Assembly (NCBI GenBank): GCA_937890825.1
Contig: CALADS010000069.1
Coordinates: 1 to 25,628 of the forward strand
Direction: 5' to 3'
Length of the DNA stretch: 25,628 nt
Source of the DNA: an uncultured Bacteroides sp.
GTDB taxonomy: Bacteria > Bacteroidota > Bacteroidia > Bacteroidales > Bacteroidaceae
Positions 23,040 through 25,628 of this stretch are shown piece by piece. A model generated the notes under the pieces. The model was not told the DNA's origin, did not search any database, and worked only from the letters and a program-made list of their open reading frames with translations. Each line of letters begins with the position of its first letter. The first letter of the stretch is position 1. The position numbers and the translations under genes were made by a program.

Positions 23040-23432
23040 TCAAGACAGCCATCTGTCTACATACGTTTTGGCCATCTCACGAACTGCACAAAATGCCAAC
23101 CATTCGGCTTCGTACTCCGATGCCTTTGGAATGCCCTTGTTCTTCAATAACTCAATCTGATGCGTCTTTATAGCATCTTCTTCTGTTTGTGAGTACTTGG
23201 TACGAATAATACCATTAATCAGTGTGTCTCTGGAATCATCGGCTGTGTCAATCAAGGTGCCGCCATCCGCCTCTGTACCGGTATAGGCATATGCCTTTAC
23301 CGGTTGGAAGTCTTCAGGAGCATCCTTCGGTTTATAGCTTTCGATTTCTTCTTCTCCTAAATAAACCAAACACTGCTTGTCGTTATAACGACTGAAGGTC
23401 ATGCGCTGCAAATATACTTCTCTGTTTGCCAT
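23040..23432 (-). CDS. RT-linked hypothetical protein (130 aa)
   Basis: A 130-residue soluble protein starting MANREVYLQRMTFSRYNDKQ at ATG 23432; the track-style start at 23438 is a TTG. It has a beta-like first half (YAYTGTEADGGTLIDTADDS) and a helical second half (EAEWLAFCAVREMAKTYVDR). It follows the RT by 38 bases and shares its terminator, so it is made with the RT. It does not look like the four-helix Avd protein of classical DGRs. It may be a DGR accessory factor or a phage structural protein that follows the RT by chance. Confidence 0.6.
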   Translation of the reverse strand: MANREVYLQRMTFSRYNDKQCLVYLGEEEIESYKPKDAPEDFQPVKAYAYTGTEADGGTLIDTADDSRDTLINGIIRTKYSQTEEDAIKTHQIELLKNKGIPKASEYEAEWLAFCAVREMAKTYVDRWLS

Positions 23433-23470
23433 AATCAAATTATTTAAGCCACCTTCAACCGTACCTGGTA

Positions 23471-25009
23471 TCAGGTGAATTTATAAAACTTCTTCTTATA
23501 CTTGTTGGTGAACTCCTTTATCACAGTTGCAATCGGTAAATCTTCCCGTGAAAAATCTTGTTCAGCCTGTTCAATCATCACTTTGCTACCGCTAAACGAA
23601 TAATACTCCTGCTCTCTCCAAACATAATCCGGCTCATCGGCATCCGGATTATCAATGTGGTCAAGTTCGCGGTACCGGATGGCTATCCGTCTTTTGGGAG
23701 TACCATCCTCGTTTTTCTCAATCACCGAATCCTCAATCACATAATCTATCAGTTGAATCATCTTCTCCTCTTCTTTTTCATCGGTGCAAATGATTAACTC
23801 AATAGACCTTTTCTGGTCAGCAGTCATCCCCTCAAATGGGGCTTTCTTTTTGCGGTTTTTAATCACCGTCCCCAGTCTTTTCTCCATATTCAATTTGTTT
23901 AATAGGTTTTTTGTATCAGCATGAATGGCAAAACCTACACGGCTTGCGCATTTTAAACGTATCTGTTCTTTTGTATGCCCGCGTTTTCTTAATTGAGATA
24001 CCTGCCTGCAAAGTGCCTGTTTATTGCGTTTGCGAAGCATGATGTGGTCATGGTACATCACATAGCCGCACAGGTCATTGCCCATCCATGTTGGACGGAT
24101 GTTGTAACTTCGATTCACCTGCAATAAGAAGTCTCTTGTTAATACCATGATGGCCAGTTCGGTCATCAAGTGCAGAAATGTTTTGTCTTGATGCTTGATA
24201 ACTATGTTGTCGGCAAAACGGCTGTAATGATTCAGGCCTTGTCTAACAAACCTATCAAACTTTGTATTGAGATAATCAACCCCTTTAGCCAGTTCTGCAG
24301 CCTGCTCAGCCGTTCTGCAAGTCATGAAACTATCTGTCACATACCTCTGCTGCCAATAGCGGAATTTATCAGGATCGTCTAAAAGACGAAAACACTTGAG
24401 TGCTAACCTATCAAATGGGGCCAGATAAAGGCCGGATAACAATTGAGATAACTTCACACCCAAGATAAGACCTTGCGGATAGCTATCTACAAACGAATCG
24501 AGGAATCCAAGCAAAATGGGGTCCTTGATTTTTGTGCGGTATCGCTGCTTCATCAGCTCATGGTTGATGTTTGGGAAGTAATGATGTATATCTAACTGAA
24601 CATAATAGTACACCTCTTTTTGCGAACATCGGCGCAATTCTTTCATCTCTTGGCGGACAAAAAAGTGAGTACCCTTGCCAGGAACACAAGCCGGTGAACG
24701 AAAGTAAAAGGTATCCATCAACCATTTTTCGACAGGAAGCACAGCAGCCCATTCTATCACATGGTCTCTGACAGCAGACTTGTGTATCACACGATGCTTG
24801 GGTTTGAATACCTCATGTGTCCTATAAGGCGAAATCTGATAAGTCGAATGGATGTATGCTTCTAAGAGAGTCTGTAAATTATCATCCAAGCACTCTTCGA
24901 AAGCACGCACCTGATCGCGTTGATGCTTTCCACGGGCAAAGCCGTAGAAAGCCGCTTCAAAATTTTGAAGCGTAGCGATCTCTTTAGAAATATACCCTTT
25001 TCGTTTCAT
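23471..25009 (-). CDS. Diversity-generating retroelement reverse transcriptase
   Basis: A 512-residue reverse transcriptase that would copy the template repeat RNA into adenine-mutagenised cDNA. The RT motifs are: RVIHKSAVRDHVIEW (73-87), CVPGKGTH (108-115), motif A YVQLDIHHYFPNINH with D140, motif B GLILGVKLSQLLSGLYLAPF (180-199), where the DGR-type xGxxxSQ is clear, and motif C SRFADN (263-268) with D267. The usual second Asp of this motif is Asn here (N268). About 55 residues (210-262) separate motifs B and C, longer than normal. The thumb region ends near 400, and about 110 further residues (KAPFEGMTADQKRSIELI to FTNKYKKKFYKFT) form an unfamiliar extension. The TR lies 180 bases upstream and the VR beyond it. 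Confidence 0.9.
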   Translation of the reverse strand: MKRKGYISKEIATLQNFEAAFYGFARGKHQRDQVRAFEECLDDNLQTLLEAYIHSTYQISPYRTHEVFKPKHRVIHKSAVRDHVIEWAAVLPVEKWLMDTFYFRSPACVPGKGTHFFVRQEMKELRRCSQKEVYYYVQLDIHHYFPNINHELMKQRYRTKIKDPILLGFLDSFVDSYPQGLILGVKLSQLLSGLYLAPFDRLALKCFRLLDDPDKFRYWQQRYVTDSFMTCRTAEQAAELAKGVDYLNTKFDRFVRQGLNHYSRFADNIVIKHQDKTFLHLMTELAIMVLTRDFLLQVNRSYNIRPTWMGNDLCGYVMYHDHIMLRKRNKQALCRQVSQLRKRGHTKEQIRLKCASRVGFAIHADTKNLLNKLNMEKRLGTVIKNRKKKAPFEGMTADQKRSIELIICTDEKEEEKMIQLIDYVIEDSVIEKNEDGTPKRRIAIRYRELDHIDNPDADEPDYVWREQEYYSFSGSKVMIEQAEQDFSREDLPIATVIKEFTNKYKKKFYKFT

Positions 25010-25187
25010 AGCGGTGTCAACAGTGTCTTAGGTGTCATCCGGTTGTCTGCTTTTACTTTTTTCTCTGTCTTCAGCCGTGCCAAATGCACGATTACCAACA
25101 CTACATCAAAAGTTGATTTTTCACCATTGGGTGTGGCTGCATTTCTCTGAGTAGGCATGGAAGCGGACAAGCCCATGCCCAAAAGTT
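25010..25187 (-). other. TR-to-RT leader, noncoding
   Basis: A 178-base stretch between the end of the template repeat and the RT start on the minus strand. No convincing gene is present. In DGRs the RNA just downstream of the TR is needed to prime and guide cDNA synthesis, so this is probably part of the structured TR RNA and the RT leader. That role is from family knowledge. Confidence 0.5.
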
Positions 25188-25268
25188 GAGGAGGACGCCG
25201 TAGTTCGCATTAGACCACGAGCCATCATTGTTCGCATTGACGTACTCAGGACCGCAAATACTACCATT
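25188..25268 (-). repeat. DGR template repeat (TR)
   Basis: Aligned without gaps to 25548-25628 (offset 360). The differing positions are 25201, 25205, 25225, 25229, 25231, 25237, 25238, 25259 and 25268, all T on the plus strand (A on the minus strand). The TR has 18 such adenines in this span, so half are changed, while 0 of 63 other bases differ. Read on the minus strand it contains many AAY codons (NGSICGPEYVNANNDGSWSN), the usual design that lets adenine changes alter amino acids without creating stops. The TR probably continues to about 25330, because the in-frame sequence stays open there and the matching VR part is cut off by the window edge. Confidence 0.93.
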
Positions 25269-25400
25269 GTCACCATTGGCAGACACAAGCGGGACGCGCA
25301 GCCCGGAAACAGCGTCAGAAACGCCCACCAGTTCTTTTGAACAGCACAAAAGTAACAAAAAGAATATGGAAAAAAGTCATAGAACGAAAAAAAATCGTCG

Positions 25401-25416
25401 AGCCCCTACCGGGGCT
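25401..25416 (-). terminator. Terminator-like hairpin after the target gene
   Basis: AGCCCC (25401-25406) pairs with GGGGCT (25411-25416) around a 4-base loop. On the minus strand a T run (25387-25394) follows closely, making it a likely terminator for the target gene. It may also have the hairpin role described for DGR targets. Confidence 0.55.
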
Positions 25417-25420
25417 ATGC

Positions 25421-25433
25421 GGCACTACGTGCC
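25421..25433. repeat. Short hairpin downstream of the VR
   Basis: GGCAC-TAC-GTGCC, a perfect 5-bp stem. It is the second of three stem-loops in tandem between the target gene stop and the TR. Confidence 0.4.
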
Positions 25434-25444
25434 TTGGGTGCTTT

Positions 25445-25460
25445 GTGTCCTGTCGGACAC
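25445..25460. repeat. Hairpin downstream of the VR
   Basis: GTGTCC (25445-25450) pairs with GGACAC (25455-25460) around a 4-base loop. It lies about 40 bases after the target gene stop and about 90 after the VR end on the minus strand. Hairpins just downstream of the VR help target recognition in known DGRs; here the distance is longer than in the Bordetella phage example. Confidence 0.45.
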
Positions 25461-25499
25461 CGAATGGTCACTCTGTCCATTTTGGCTCCTCCGTACACT

Positions 25500-25628
25500 T
25501 TAGCCAACCAAGATGGGCGTCGTGTCCCAGTTCTCAGCTGCTTCGCAGAGGAGGACGCCGCAGTGCGCATTAGACCACGAGCCACCATGGCTCGCACGGA
25601 CGTACTCAGGACCGCAAAGACTACCATA
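25500..25628 (-). CDS. DGR target protein, C-terminus (partial)
   Basis: The last 42 codons of a leftward gene whose start lies beyond the right edge. The frame is fixed by the TR/VR comparison and ends at TAA 25502-25500. It reads YGSLCGPEYVRASHGG, SWSNAHCGVL, then a constant tail LCEAAENWDTTPILVG. The GGSW element and Cys/Gly-rich variable core are the kind seen in C-type-lectin-fold variable proteins of DGRs, where the variable region forms the ligand-binding surface. In a phage such a protein is usually a tail-tip or fibre adhesin. The phage role is inference, since the N-terminal part is not in the window. Confidence 0.8.
   Translation of the reverse strand, partial: YGSLCGPEYVRASHGGSWSNAHCGVLLCEAAENWDTTPILVG
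25548..25628 (-). repeat. DGR variable repeat (VR), cut by the window edge
   Basis: This is the mutated copy of the TR inside the target gene. Compared with the TR, the encoded changes include N to Y, I to L, N to R, N to S, N to H, D to G, N to H and Y to C, while the constant codons (GPEYV, GSWSNA) are unchanged. The match ends exactly at 25548 (TTGAG versus GCAGAG context), and past that point the two copies are unrelated. Confidence 0.93.

Noticed and set aside
23040..23432. Avd gene
   Set aside because: The protein is mixed beta/alpha with no four-helix-bundle pattern or basic character.
25101..25358. 85-codon minus ORF over the template repeat
   Set aside because: The TR is normally not translated. 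The frame is open only because it mirrors the VR reading frame.
25415..25627. 70-codon minus ORF over the VR
   Set aside because: Wrong frame. The TR/VR codon comparison fixes the target frame that ends at 25500.
1..25628. Integrase, att sites, tRNA genes and CRISPR arrays
   Set aside because: None could be recognised in the window.

Overview
The window looks like part of a temperate phage or prophage of a gut Bacteroidales host (Bacteroides, Phocaeicola or Parabacteroides type). The evidence is its gene families (RecT/RecE, HU, DUF4494, DUF1064, DUF4373, DUF4406, DUF6722-like and DUF6808-like proteins, a phage-type radical SAM protein), A-rich leaders without strong Shine-Dalgarno sites, Bacteroides-type -7 boxes (TAnnTTTG), and tightly packed genes with ATGA or TAATG overlaps. 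No integrase, transposase, terminase, portal, capsid, tRNA or CRISPR array is visible, so the ends of the element lie outside the window.

Layout. (1) About 280-2503, minus strand: a lysogeny-type operon with an XRE repressor, a winged-helix/PD-(D/E)XK fusion protein, a DUF6722-like membrane protein, a 34-residue membrane peptide and a small acidic protein. (2) 2504-2674: a divergent control region with palindromic operators overlapping a rightward promoter. (3) 2675-16733, plus strand: the early operon. It holds small regulators, one gene with an in-frame TGA, an excisionase-like protein, RecT, a coiled-coil protein, a RecE-like nuclease, a SNF2 helicase, HU, DUF4494, a DUF1064 nuclease, a DUF4373 replication protein with a DnaC-like ATPase, DUF4406, an HTH protein, many small and often Cys-rich proteins, a MazG-like protein and a radical SAM protein whose 5' end is interrupted by a very stable hairpin. 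(4) 16797-19454, plus strand: an orphan 885-residue protein with its own promoter, ending at a bidirectional terminator. (5) 19563 to the right edge, minus strand: a late-type region. Read in the direction of transcription it has a tail-adhesin-like target gene (only its last 42 codons are here), the template repeat, a reverse transcriptase, a 130-residue protein, a terminator, a membrane protein (holin candidate), an amidase, a DUF6808-like membrane protein and three tandem paralogues.

The central discovery is a complete diversity-generating retroelement (DGR) core at 23471-25628. An 81-bp repeat occurs at 25188-25268 (TR) and 25548-25628 (VR). They differ at nine positions, and every one is an adenine of the TR on the coding (minus) strand; none of the 63 non-adenine positions differ. 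The VR encodes the C-terminus of the target protein. The RT is unusual: its catalytic motif is FADN rather than xxDD, it has a long insert before that motif, and it has a C-terminal extension of about 110 residues. No Avd gene is visible.

How the parts work together: the repressor holds the rightward operon silent. On induction that operon supplies recombination (RecE/RecT, SNF2), replication loading (DUF4373/DnaC) and host-takeover factors. The leftward operons supply lysis functions and, through the DGR, variation of a surface-binding protein that would change host or receptor range.
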